A stretch of DNA of 64,000 nt. It comes from Serripes groenlandicus (Eukaryota; Mollusca; Bivalvia; Cardiida; Cardiidae). Position 1 is the first letter of the stretch. The number at the start of each line of letters is the position of its first letter. The translations under genes were made by a program, and so were the position numbers. The notes beneath the pieces are model-generated. The model made no database searches and had not been told where the DNA came from. It saw only the letters and a program-made list of their open reading frames with translations. Shown here one piece after another: positions 1 through 9,946 of this stretch. The stretch covers positions 38,729,700-38,793,699 of the forward strand of contig JASEVX010000011.1 of assembly GCA_031761405.1 (NCBI GenBank). Reading direction: 5' to 3'.

Positions 1-59
1 CAAGAAAAGGAGCGGTTGCAATGAATGATCATATCCAACTATATATCTGTTGCAATATC

Positions 60-160
60 TCACTGTGACGGGAATGACTTGTGTTGATAGCGGCTTATGA
101 TCAATTCAAAAATAAATTTGAAAAACAATTAATTACTGTTACTGTTGAGCAAACGTTATA
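60..160 (+). promoter_or_regulatory. Copy 1 proximal promoter (candidate)
   Basis: TCACTGTGA, GACTTGTGTT and TCAATTCAAAAATAAATT lie in the same order and spacing as upstream of copies 2, 3 and 5. The A/T block sits about 45 bp before the ATG and could be the TATA-like core or part of the 5' UTR. Conservation among paralogues is seen; promoter function is inferred. Confidence 0.4.
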
Positions 161-362
161 ATGAAGAAAACGGGATCCTTTAACAAAAATATCATAACAT
201 TTTGTTTGTTTATTTGGACGATTTCATTATGTTTGTGTGACATAGAAGGTGAAAGATTATGTAACACGGACGAGTATTTCCATTCACTGTTTGGGAAATG
301 CGTGCCTTGTAGTGGAATCTGCGAACCACTAAACAGATCAGACTGCACAAAAAAGTGTTCGA
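161..362 (+). CDS. Copy 1 exon 1: signal peptide and CRD1
   Basis: ATG at 161 follows TTATA and starts a hydrophobic leader with FCLFIWTISLCLC. CRD1 has the pattern C-x12-C-x2-C-x3-C-x7-C-x3-C, with DEYFHSLFGKC in the first loop and an N-R-S glycosylation sequon before the fifth cysteine. The donor GTGAGT at 363 leaves phase 1; without splicing the frame stops at 368-370. Confidence 0.75.
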
Positions 363-2169
363 GTGAGTAAGATATTATGAAGTGTATATGTAAAATTTAT
401 TTTCTCAACGTGTACAAAGTAAGCTTGTTCTGTTCATTTATAACTAGAAAACCTACATACTCTTCTTTTTGTCGGCAGAAAAAAACCTGTATATATTTAT
501 ACAAAATGTTGTCATTATTACTAATAAATGCCTTTCAAAGTAAAGGCATTGAATTCATAGTTGTGATCAAGTCTTATCGACCCATCTTCGGGACAACTAA
601 GAAAAGTGAAGGGTTAATTTACACGCGGTTCGTTTATCGTTTTAAGGGGATGGCCCAACTTGTGATAACTTGTGGCCAAACCCCTTTGTCTATAACATTT
701 ATATTTGTAAATATATAAAGTGTATTATGTATGTATAGTTTATGGGCAATCAAATATGTTTAAATTAAAGTTTATCCCCAACCTCCGAAATTCTGTTTAC
801 ACATGACGATCCTTCAAAAATAGGACATGTATTGTTGTTGATTTAGAGGCACAATAAAGTAACACTAAACTAACAGGAAACGATAGTGGGAAGATGAGAA
901 ATTGCTCGTCTTCCGTAACCCTTTCCCCCACACAGACTCTTTCTGACACCTCCGCGGAAGATTACCTTTGAAAACAGTGTGGGAAAAAAGAAAAGGGAGC
1001 ATTTTTGTCTTTTGTCACATTGTTTTCTTCACCTCTTTTCAAAATATATATGTTTAATAGTCAGTCTAAATGTTTAAAGGATACATGTATCCCTGGTAGA
1101 ACTGAATGTTGTTGTTTTTCTGTGAAAATCTGAAAATCATAGATGATATTTCCACAATACAGCGACTTGACTACTATGACAATAACGATCTATATAGTCC
1201 AGTAAACCCCATTAAGTGGTATTTGAAGAGGGTGTGAAATATTCATTTATGTGTACATTTTTCAGATTATATTCGAAAAATGTCGTGTCCAATCGACCAT
1301 TACTGGCATACGGTGTATAATAAATGTATACCGTGCAGCACAATATGCAGCCCACTAAACAGGACGACGTGCCAATCAAACTGTGGACGTAAGTGTGACA
1401 TTTTGTTTGCCTTTCACATTAAACGACTATGTGTACTCGTATGTGCTTTTTAGGGTGGAATACGGATGTCTATTGAATCACTCGTATCACTGAATTAAAC
1501 CTTCTCCTGTGGTACTCAACGAAATCGCCTTGACACCAACGTAGTGCTAGAACCACTATCCTGTGCGCCAAGGAATGACAGTCAGTACCACGGTCTACAA
1601 CCTTGTAAAAGTTTTTAGTATTACCTGAGCGAGGATCGAATCCGACCTCTGTACCCGATGATCGAACCCGACCGTTGCATCCTAGGCGAACGCTTTACCA
1701 ATTAACCACCGAGGCGGTTTCATATAGGGTTGCATAATAGTAAAGTCTAAGTGCGCTGAATCTTTAAAGTAGCCACAAAACCCGGCTTTAATTGTCAAAT
1801 GAGGAGGCTTTCTAAAAAAAATGCGCCACGTTTAGAGAGCTGTTGATTTATATATATTCTATCAATCTTGCAGGTTATATAGACAGTTTGAAGTTAGAAG
1901 ACACAACCACTGATACAGTTCCTATACTTACAACGTACATCCCACTGACGATTTCAGATTGGGCTCAGGAGCATTTGGTTTATATTGTTATTATTGCATC
2001 GTCTTTCGTGTTGTCAATAATGGGGGCGTCTATTGCTTTATATTTATGTCGACCGAAAGTTGATCAGTATTTACAGTGTGGCCGCAATGGTAACAGGAAG
2101 ACCAAACATGTTCAAATTCAAGAAACAGAACAGCACAATAGTATGCCACTGATAGTAGTAGTAGGTTGA
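161..2169 (+). CDS. Receptor copy 1: two-CRD BCMA/TACI-like TNF receptor (subfamily A)
   Basis: Three exons, 161-362, 1266-1388 and 1874-2169, join in frame to a 206-residue type I membrane protein; both introns are phase 1 with GT-AG ends (GTGAGT and GTAAGT donors, TTTTTCAG and CTTGCAG acceptors). Order: signal peptide (about 1-28), CRD1 (Cys 34, 47, 50, 54, 62, 66), CRD2 (Cys 75, 88, 91, 95, 103, 107), Thr-rich stalk, transmembrane helix (about 143-167), 39-residue tail. The cysteine spacing is that of BCMA/TACI modules, so it is probably a surface receptor for a TNF-family ligand; the ligand is unknown. The tail ends early compared with copy 2 because of an in-frame TGA at 2167-2169. The IQET at residues 190-193 is a weak TRAF-site candidate. 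Family call fairly sure; function inferred. Confidence 0.75.
363..1265 (+). other. Intron 1 of copy 1
   Basis: Contains a decayed foldback repeat at about 890-1040 (AACCCTTTCCC... GACTCTTTCTGAC...). Nothing else is recognised; the open frame at 377-718 has no support. Confidence 0.6.
1266..1388 (+). CDS. Copy 1 exon 2: CRD2
   Basis: A 123-nt phase 1-1 exon that encodes exactly one six-cysteine module (MSCPIDHYWHTVYNKC...). No ATG-started reading frame of any length marks it, so it is found by splice signals (TTTTTCAG before, GTAAGT after) and by its match to the exon at 8299-8421. It has an N-R-T sequon. Confidence 0.75.
1533..1721 (-). repeat. tRNA-headed SINE in intron 2 of copy 1
   Basis: On the minus strand it starts GAAACCGCCTCGGTGGTTAA and carries box A-like TGGTTAATTGG and box B-like GGTTCGAT. 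A homologous copy lies at 8592-8757 in copy 2, so the insertion predates that duplication. Confidence 0.6.
1874..2169 (+). CDS. Copy 1 exon 3: stalk, transmembrane helix, tail
   Basis: Begins after CTTGCAG. It encodes a Thr/Asp stalk, the helix LVYIVIIASSFVLSIMGAS followed by IALYLC, then a basic RPK stop-transfer and a tail with VQIQETEQ. Relative to 9128-9432 it has an extra GTAGTAGTA and a TGA where copy 2 has GAA. Confidence 0.75.
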
Positions 2170-2309
2170 CATACCCAATACACGCGTACTTAGTACATTA
2201 CCAACACTAGATGGACATAGTTCTTGTACTGGATGAAATTATTTCATTTTAAAACATTGTGGCAAAATATTAAATGCTCATAGTGATGTGAACATGAGTG
2301 GTGAGTTAA

Positions 2310-2690
2310 TATGGAGTGGACAGGAAAACTTGTCATATGACCTTTGACCTCTAAGTCTAGTCTTGATCTTGAAGCAAGTTGGTTTAACATGCACTGTGCA
2401 TATCGTCAAAATATGGTGCGTATTTGAGGTCATTTCAAAATCCTTCAAGTGGTTCAACAGTTATGGAGCTGACACGAATACAATCATAACTACTTTGGCT
2501 TCTAATGGCGACCTTGAACTTCAACCATAATGGTTGTAACGTGCGATCTGCACATCGTCTCGATAAGGTGAACATTTGTGGCGAGTTATTTAAAAAAATC
2601 CTTTAAGCGGTTCAAATGTTATGGAGCGGACACGATGTATGTCGGACAGACGGACAGGCAAACAATTACATGTACCTGTCCTCATGCTGG
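2310..2690. repeat. Dispersed TGACCT/GGACAGACGGACAG repeat after copy 1
   Basis: Contains TGACCTTTGACCT and ends with GTCGGACAGACGGACAGGC. A shorter relative lies at about 9560-9760 after copy 2. Non-coding. Confidence 0.4.
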
Positions 2691-3304
2691 TTTCTAAAGC
2701 ATTTCCTGATGATATCATCTGACATATACTATTTATCTATGAATAACATGAATGATTTCCGTCTGGATTGCAAATGCATTTAGCTGTTTATTAATTGCTA
2801 TACCGTGTCTTTCATTACACATTGTTGTATAATACACATGTACATTATGTACCATAGAACTGCATATAATTATGCTCATGTTAATCATTTTCTTGCATCG
2901 GAAACTAACTATTTTAATTAAGATATTGATTATGTTGTTGTTGTAATTATTGATTTTGTTTTTTGTTTTGTGTTTGTGGTGATGGTTGTGATGATGATGA
3001 CTTATTATAAAAAAAAAAATGGTTTCATTAATATATTGTTGTTTTTTAGAAAATGTTTGCCAGAAGATATCGGAATCAAACAGAGTTTACAGAGATATGG
3101 TGCTATTGTGATGTTTTCTTTTTCATTCCGTTCGTTTCATGTTTTCATGTGATGTATTGTATATTTTGTATTTTTTAATTGATTGTATGGCGATGTACTT
3201 TGTATGCACAAGTCAACGTTGTCAATGTTCTGTTCTGTTCTGATTATATGTCTACTTTGTGCCATTATCACTTACATACGAACACATTAGGGTTCAAACC
3301 TTGC

Positions 3305-3310
3305 AATAAA
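3305..3310 (+). other. Candidate polyadenylation signal, copy 1
   Basis: AATAAA followed by a GT-rich stretch; the homologous position downstream of copy 2 (10787-10792) also has AATAAA. This would give a 3' UTR of over 1 kb. Weak call. Confidence 0.3.
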
Positions 3311-3344
3311 ACGATGGATCGTCAGTCCAGACGATTATTTGTGT

Positions 3345-3720
3345 TTGTTTGAATGGTGTTTTACAGCGTTTTCAACAGTATAACAGTTATATCACGCCGT
3401 TCCCTGGGTACTATACCCGTACTTCCGACAGTATGGATCCTTACACAGATGCTATCCTCGCAAGCCCGAGTATAACATTTGGAAGTCATTTCTGCCATTT
3501 TAAAAGTAGTTGGCAGGACTCGACTGTGGATCAGACCCTGGTATAACATATGGAAGTCATTTCTGCCAGTTTAAAAGTAGATGGTATGACTCGACTGTAG
3601 ATCAAACGCTGGTATAACATATGGAAGTAATTTCTGCCAGTTTAGAAGTAGATGGCAAGACTCGACTGTAGATCGAACCCGGATATCCAACCCACAGTAA
3701 ATACGTTCTAACCACCCTCT
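3345..3720 (-). repeat. SINE with an internal 71-bp tandem repeat
   Basis: Starts with GAATGGTGTTTTACAGCG, the reverse of the SINE tail. Three tandem 71-bp units start at 3471, 3542 and 3613 (TATAACATATGGAAGT...). The copy 2 counterpart (10833-11140) has two. The open frames at 3349-3549 on both strands are by-products. Confidence 0.55.
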
Positions 3721-4190
3721 CACGAAGACGATATATATGCCCTAATATCAAAATAGGTTCTTCTAATCATAAAATCAACTCCCTATCAGAAGTTCTATTC
3801 TACACTTTACCTTACCACTTAATGTGGGGAAAATAGAATTCGTAAATTTTGAGCGCTATTTCGATTTTCCACAATTGTATATGTTTGGTATTAGCCAAAT
3901 ACATGACTACATTGAATGGCATGTTCATTGGACCAACAAATTCATAAATTTACTCTAATACACCTCGGACGATAAGTTCGGCAGAAGATGCGTGTGAACA
4001 AAATCAGTGTTTTAATGGACGGTGTAGATCAAAATCAAACTGCATATCGGTAGTCTACAGTAGCTTTCCAGAAGTCTCTGTCAAACTGTATATTTGATCA
4101 GTTACTAAGCTTGGTATGCAGATTGATCTTCAGATATATACATGTACATTTACCTGAAACATCTTAGATGTTTACTTCAATAATAAAACA

Positions 4191-4400
4191 AGAGCGCCGT
4201 AAGCGAACGCGAGCGCTCGGTTGCTTTTTTCTTTGTCGAAAAAGGGGCATTTCTCAATAATTACTAAAGCCAGAGTTATAAGACATGGTATAGATATGCG
4301 TATTATTCCTTGGAACATGTGTACCAACTTTCATTTAAAACTGTTGACCTGTTTTTGAGTTATGAGGTTAGGTTAAGGTTTTGTGACGATTCAGTCGCGA
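4191..4400. repeat. Dispersed repeat (AAACAAGAGCGCC...)
   Basis: A block beginning ACAAGAGCGCCGTAAGCGAA and running on through TTCTTTGTCGAAAAAGGGGC. It resembles a dispersed repeat common in bivalves; recognition is from memory. Confidence 0.35.
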
Positions 4401-4440
4401 ACGGTATCACAATACCCCGACTTCTTTTTCTTCTAAAATA

Positions 4441-4800
4441 GACACGCTAAATATGCACGATCCTAACTACTGAGTAAACATTTCTTTCATTGTGTCTCCT
4501 ATTACTCACTCAAACCCAACGATGTGGGTACTCAACAGAGTAGTCACAGCTAAGCGGTTTATTTGTACTCAAGCGAATGGTCCCTGTTAACGGTTTTCCT
4601 TTGATAACCACAAAGGGTGTCACCATACTTCTGGATTTGGGCCAGTGCATGAGAAAAAGAACAAGTTGCCATTTCTGAACAGTATTGATTCAGATCATAG
4701 ACATTTCAGTGGTATGACATTTGGCCTATCTAGAATAAGCGAGCTAGTAACCCTTTCTCGCAAACAACACATCTGTAACAGACGACGTCGACATCATTCT
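4441..4800. repeat. Locally triplicated block
   Basis: CTGAGTAAACATTTCTTTCA ... GATGTGGGTACTCAACAGA ... recurs at about 11630-12000 and 12440-12740, between copies 2 and 3. No coding content. Confidence 0.5.
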
Positions 4801-4835
4801 GGGAAAAATATTGAACATCTATATAAATGAAAGAA

Positions 4836-4916
4836 CAACTATTAAATACAGTTGGAAATATTGAACTATTAAATAAAGTTGGAAATATTGAACTATTAAA
4901 TAAAGTTGGAAATATT
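4836..4916. repeat. 27-bp minisatellite, 3 units
   Basis: Units of AACTATTAAATAAAGTTGGA plus AATATTG start at 4836, 4863 and 4890, inside a decayed foldback repeat that continues to about 4985. Confidence 0.7.
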
Positions 4917-5149
4917 GTGACAAAAGGTGTAACTGCTCATACGCTGCAGATGCGACAGAAAAGCGTCTACATGTGGGAAAGGGTTTACATGATTGCGGCA
5001 CGACTAGGGGGTATATGATGAAGGATTCTAGTGCTATGGCTATTATATCCATTAATCCGAGGGTTCGCAACAATTTTACACAGGTCTATTTTCGGTCTGA
5101 TAAAACCCGACCGGTTACTATAATTAAATGAAAAACAAACTGGGGTTGG

Positions 5150-5500
5150 CGACCTGTTGTCTTCGTTGTCCAGTGTCCTTCCATGTTCAAACAGTCGAGA
5201 AGGTCGGTTTTCCTGTGATGTTCGTGCTCTTAACCCGTTCCCACATAAGCTACTTCACTACTGAAGCAGACGATTTTATAAATATATAGGCAAACATGTG
5301 ATCATTCTATATACATGATAGTATATTTATCGAAAACAGTTGAAAACATTGTGGCAAAAGGACAAATTGCTCACCATGTTCTCAAAAATTGTCTGCTCAG
5401 AAAACGTCTGTTAATAAAACATCGGGAGGTTAAACCGATGTCTGTACAATCTCCTTCAGCGAAACGAAAGTGCCACAGATATATGGGACATTTTACTCTT
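5150..5500. repeat. Block paralogous to 14030-14700 (empty SINE site)
   Basis: Matches the region upstream of copy 3. TGTCTGCTCAGA at 5390-5401 occurs once here and twice in the copy 3 unit, flanking a SINE. Confidence 0.65.
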
Positions 5501-5554
5501 TCGTTTATTATTCTACAATTAGGTATTTCTGAAGTTAAATGTGTTACATCACTT

Positions 5555-5830
5555 TATTTCTTAGATTACCAGTACTACTGGTCCACTGATCCTTACACCA
5601 GTGAGTACTACTGGTCCAGGGAGCGAACCTGCGACCTCCTGCAACGATACAGACACAAGTGAGGCGGTCGGACGAGGAATTGCACAAGTCATAATACAGT
5701 TTAGCTATCACCGAACATGGTTTATGCCCAAGTTGTGATTCGAACTCACAACAACCTGATCTGCAGTCTTTGGCGTTTTCTACTAAAAAATGAAACTCAA
5801 CCAGGATGCTCGCTTCGCTAACATGATGGA
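5555..5830 (-). repeat. Decayed SINE
   Basis: ACCAGTACTACTGGTCCACT ... GATTCGAACTCACAAC... fits the reversed body and T-arm of the local SINE families. Confidence 0.45.
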
Positions 5831-5959
5831 AAACCACGTTTAGAGGTCTATTTTTAAACTGGAATTTCCATCCGTTTACTATATTTAGATTAAAAAAACC
5901 TGTTTTTATTTATAAATGTCTATTTTAGTACAATGGAACTCGCGAAAGACCGGTGGTGA

Positions 5960-6603
5960 CTTCCAAACTTCACATTTCACACTTCACGCTTCATACTTCA
6001 CTCTTCAAACTTCATAGATAACATGTTTGAAGTGTGAAGTGTGAAGTGTGAAGTGTGAAGTCTGAAGTTTGAAATTCAGACTTCATACTTCACACTTCAT
6101 AGATAATATGTTTAGATTGTGAAGTCTGAAGTCTGAAGTCTGAATTTCATACTTCAAACTTCATACTTCAGTCTTCAAACTTCACACTTCAAACTTCAAA
6201 CTTCAGACTTCAGACCGCACACTTCATACTTCACACTTCAAACTTTATACTTCAGACTTCAAACTTCATACTTCAAACTTAACACTTCAAACTTCACACT
6301 TCACACTTCATACTTCAAACTTCATACTTCATACTTCAAACTTCATACTTCAGACTTCAGACTTCACACATCAAACATATTATCTATGAAGTGTGAAGTA
6401 TAAAGTCTGAATTTCAAATTTCACACTTTACACTTCAATCATATTATCTATGAAGTTTCAATTTCAAACTTCAGACTTTAGACTTCAAACTTCAGACTTC
6501 AAACATATTATCTATGAAGTTTGAAGTGTGAAGTGTGAAGTCCGAAGTCCGACGTCCGAAGTGTGAAGTGCGAAGTGTGAAGTCCGAATTCAGACACTTG
6601 CAC
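5960..6603. repeat. 7-bp minisatellite CTTCANA with strand switches
   Basis: Built of CTTCAAA, CTTCATA, CTTCACA and CTTCAGA units. Blocks of the reverse complement (TGTGAAG) begin near 6022, 6385 and 6515. The joints carry an AGATAACATGTTT or AAACATATTATCT spacer, so the array is a series of inverted repeats able to form hairpins. It lies between copies 1 and 2. No coding content. Confidence 0.8.
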
Positions 6604-6879
6604 TTCTTGTTCAATATTGGCGCTAATTACAATAGATTAGCTTCAAATTTAACTATGATGGATGCTTAATTTCGCAATATCTTCTTAATGTCAAAGGTAA
6701 GAAATGATGATTGAGATTTAATTAATAGGTACATAAATATACATGTAAATACATATTCTTATTTAAAAAGGGAAATACCCAGAGCCTTCTTAAAATAGAC
6801 TTATACTTTGAGCCACGTCAGTGGCATGTTGTTGGCATGTTGTTGTATCTCCTGCTTCTCAGTATCAAGAAAAAAGAGA

Positions 6880-6930
6880 ACATTGACGGGAAAGTAGTGG
6901 GGCTACACTTGATTTGAGTTTTCTCTTTCC
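6880..6930 (+). promoter_or_regulatory. Distal conserved block upstream of copy 2
   Basis: ACATTGACGGGAAAGTAGTG then GGGCTACACTT and TTTCTCTTT; the same block lies upstream of copies 3 and 4. It is about 340 bp before the ATG. It may be an enhancer, a transcription start region or a 5' UTR exon. Confidence 0.35.
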
Positions 6931-7161
6931 ATGTATTACTTCTTGTACCTATATTACATATGAGCGTGTAGTGAAGTCTATGGGGAACCTTTACTTATGC
7001 ATAGGCTTGTCTGTATCTTCACTGTAGACAAATATCTAACGGCACACCTCTGGCATATTTCATAAAACTCCTGTCTTTATGTTGGTTTACCAAATATCAT
7101 CACGCCTTAATGGTTCCATCGCTAACAAGTTCTAATCAATTATTAATAGATCTATTGCAAT

Positions 7162-7271
7162 TTCACTTAGAAGTGAATCACTCGTGTTTTATATCATCTA
7201 AGGATCAATTGAAAAATAAATTTTAATATATTTAATAACTATAAAGAATTGACACTGGTATATTGAAAACG
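7162..7271 (+). promoter_or_regulatory. Copy 2 proximal promoter (candidate)
   Basis: TTCACTT-AG-AAGTGAA inverted repeat at 7162-7177, TCACTCGTGTT, then ATCAATTGAAAAATAAATT at 7204-7222, about 50 bp before the ATG. Shared with copies 3 and 5. Confidence 0.4.
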
Positions 7272-7461
7272 ATGGCATCCTCTCAGAAATACATCATAGC
7301 AGTGTGTTTGATAAGTAGTACGATTTTAATTTGCGTTCCTGAAATAGACGGGAGACGATGTAACAATGAGGAATATTGGCATAAACTGTTTAAGACGTGT
7401 GAGCCCTGTAGTCAGATCTGCAAGCCACTTAATCGGTCCGACTGCGCAAGAAACTGTCCAG
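7272..7461 (+). CDS. Copy 2 exon 1: signal peptide and CRD1
   Basis: Leader MASSQKYIIAVCLISSTILI, then a module with EEYWHKLFKTCEPC and an N-R-S sequon. The donor CCAG|GTGAGT at 7461/7462 leaves phase 1. The leader is three residues shorter than in other copies because the upstream start is lost. Confidence 0.72.
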
Positions 7462-9432
7462 GTGAGTCAGATATTATGACGTGCTTTTATAAAACTTATT
7501 ATTTCGTAATTTGAAAATTAAGAACTTGAATTATAAATCTAGCTACTCTACGTTTTTGCCGTCAGAGAAAAACATTATTTTACACCTGTAGATATTTATC
7601 CAGATTCATGACGTTATTATTTACGAATGCAATTTAAAACTGCATGTATTTAATTCATAGTTTGTATCACTTCTTATCGACCCATTATCGGGACTTTGCC
7701 ACAATTGAGCTAAACCAAAGCAGTCTGCCTTTCGTACAGGTTAATACAGATCTGCATTTCTCCCAATCTGGTTAACCCTTTCCCATCTGCAAAACGCATT
7801 CTGACGCATCTGAAGCAGGCCACATTTAAACAATTTCTCCTTTTACCGCAATGCCTTTAACTCGTTAAACCCCTCCAACCCCCTTCCATTTATAGCTTAC
7901 CATTTATCCATATACATGTACTGTTATTGAATAAAATATATATATACTGTATAGTTTACAATGAATTAAAGGGAAACGTTTTTGGAATATGAGAAATGTT
8001 TCGTTTTCCTTAACCATTTCCCGCACAAAGAAGTTTCTGACGTATCTGCGGCAGATGAGAAATTGCTCACAATGAGCAAGTGTTCTTCTTCCACGATGTT
8101 TTTCCAACTCTTTTCAGTAGTTATAACATTCGTTCATAAAGCTTTTAAATATTTTGTTTAGATTCTTTCTGCACAATCGATGTATGTGTGAATGGCTTTT
8201 GAATATGTTTCTCTTGATTTTCAATCAACTCTATCAATCGGTATTAATTGGTATTGGGAAAAGGTGCAATAATGTGTGTTTGTGTGTACATTTTTCAGAT
8301 TATATACGAAACCTGGCTTGTCCAATCGACCTTTACTGGAGTACGGTGTATGATAAATGTATACGGTGCAGCACAATCTGCAGCCCACAAAACAGGACGA
8401 TGTGCCAATCGAACTGTAGACGTAAGTGTGACATTTTATTTCTCTTTCGCAGTAAACGACAATGTGTAGATGTATGTGGTATTTAGGGTAGAATACGGAT
8501 GTCTTTTGAATCACTCCTACCACTGAATTAAATCTTCTGTTGCCCTGATCAACAATATAATCTTGGTTACTTGTTACAACTAGCCCCTTTATCCTGACAC
8601 CAACGTAGTGCTAAACCCACACTCCTGTGTGCCAAGGAATGACAGCCAGTACCACGGTCTACCACCATTGTTTAAGTTTTAACTATTACCCGGGCGAGGA
8701 TCGAACCCGACCTTTGCACCCGAGACGAACGTTTTACCAATTAACCATCGACGCGGTATGATATATGGGTACATCGAGGGCTTGGCGTGAAAGGGTTGTA
8801 ACTAAAAACCTTTTTTGAAAATGTTGGTTTAGGGGCAATTTTTGACTCCTTTGTAAACAATGCAAATTTAGGGGCACCTAAATTTCCATTGTTTACCAAG
8901 AAAAAAGATTTAACGCTTAAAAAAGACTTAATGGAGAGGTGATTAACTTTGGTTAAGAAATACCAATTTCAGTTACAACCGTTTCACGCTAAGCCCTCGA
9001 CATACTAATATAGAATAAGTGCGCTGAATCTTTAAATATGCCACCAAAATCTGGTTTAATTATCAAATAAGGTGTTTTTGTAAACAGGAAATGCGCCACG
9101 TTTATATTTATTATAACAATCTTGCAGGTTACATAGACAGTTTAAAGTTAGAAGATACAACCACGGATACAGTTCCTATACCTACAACATACACCCCACT
9201 GGCGATTTCAGATTGGGCTAAGGAGAATGTGGTTGTTATTGCAGCATCGTTATTCGTGTTGTCAATAATTGGGGCGTCTATTGCTTTATATTTATGTCGA
9301 CCGAAAGTTGATCATTATTTACAATGTTGCCGCAATGATAAAAGAAATACCAACAATGTTCAAATTCAAGAAACAAATGACCAAACTACTATGCTAGCAA
9401 TAGGTGAACATACACAAGATACGCTTACTTAA
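7272..9432 (+). CDS. Receptor copy 2: two-CRD BCMA/TACI-like TNF receptor (subfamily A)
   Basis: Exons 7272-7461, 8299-8421 and 9128-9432 join in frame (phase 1 introns) to 205 residues: signal peptide (about 1-27), CRD1 (Cys 30-62), CRD2 (Cys 71-103), Thr-rich stalk, transmembrane helix (about 138-161), tail to 205. It is the closest paralogue of copy 1 in exons, introns and 3' flank. The start is set at ATG 7272 because the codon aligned with the start of the other copies is TTG at 7263. CRD2 has CIRC where copy 1 has CIPC. Tail motif VQIQETND (IQET at 184-187) and C-terminal AIGEHTQDT, which is shared with copy 5 (GIGQHTPDA). Inferred role: ligand-binding surface receptor. Family call fairly sure. 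Confidence 0.75.
7770..8110. repeat. Foldback repeat (AACCCTTTCCC family) in intron 1 of copy 2
   Basis: Contains AACCCTTTCCCATCTGC ... CTGACGCATCTGAAGCAG and a nearly reversed second half. Related copies lie at 19221-19440, 27190-27370, 33276-33475 and 38784-38935. Confidence 0.45.
8299..8421 (+). CDS. Copy 2 exon 2: CRD2
   Basis: A 123-nt phase 1-1 exon between TTTTTCAG and GTAAGT with all six cysteines (LACPIDLYWSTVYDKC...). It has an N-R-T sequon. The longer open frames crossing this region on both strands ignore these splice sites and look like shadows. Confidence 0.74.
8592..8757 (-). repeat. tRNA-headed SINE in intron 2 of copy 2
   Basis: Paralogous to the SINE at 1533-1721, with the same position and orientation in the intron. 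Confidence 0.6.
8774..9000. mobile_element. Inverted-repeat element (MITE) in intron 2 of copy 2
   Basis: About 30-bp near-perfect terminal inverted repeats: TCGAGGGCTTGGCGTGAAAG at the left, and its counterpart ending CGCTAAGCCCTCGA at the right. Absent from the same place in copy 1 (about 1722-1740). A TA target duplication is possible. No coding capacity. Confidence 0.65.
9128..9432 (+). CDS. Copy 2 exon 3: stalk, transmembrane helix, tail
   Basis: Starts after CTTGCAG. Helix VVVIAASLFVLSIIGASIAL, juxtamembrane Cys, then RPK. The tail has a CC pair at residues 171-172 and a stop TAA at 9430-9432 that appears to be the ancestral subfamily A stop. Confidence 0.75.
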
Positions 9433-9946
9433 TACATTACTTTTTGAAATACTAGGCGGGCATAGTACTTGTACTGGAAACAATTCTTTTATTTTAAAAC
9501 ATTGAGGCAAAAGATTGAAATGCTCGTAGTGATTGTGAATATTTGCAATGAGTTAAGAAGGTTTTGACACGAACAATTGTCATCTGACTTTTGAATTCTA
9601 CGGGTGACATTGACCTTGCAGCAAGTATGTTTACCATGCACTATGCACATCGATTCAATATGGTGAACATTTGTAACGAGTCCTTCGAGCGGTTCAAACG
9701 GTATGGAGAGGACACGATTTGTGTCGACAGACAGGCAGACAGAGAGCGCGAGCAAAACAGTGTGTCTCCACATTACATTTATCTTTACTCGTGCAGTTTC
9801 TAAAGCATATCTGATCATAATATCTTACACATACTATTTATCTATCAATAAGCCTTTTTTTCGGAAACATGAATGTGGTCTGTAAGGGTTGCAAATGTAT
9901 TCAGCTGTATCTTCTTTTGTATACTGTGTTTATCATTCCGCATTGT

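Noticed and set aside
5960..6603. CRISPR-like or coding repeat
   Set aside because: Simple 7-bp minisatellite; no spacers and no open frame.
6770..6780. NF-kB-like GGGAAATACCC upstream of copy 2
   Set aside because: Not kept in the aligned sequence upstream of copy 3 and one mismatch from consensus; too weak to report.
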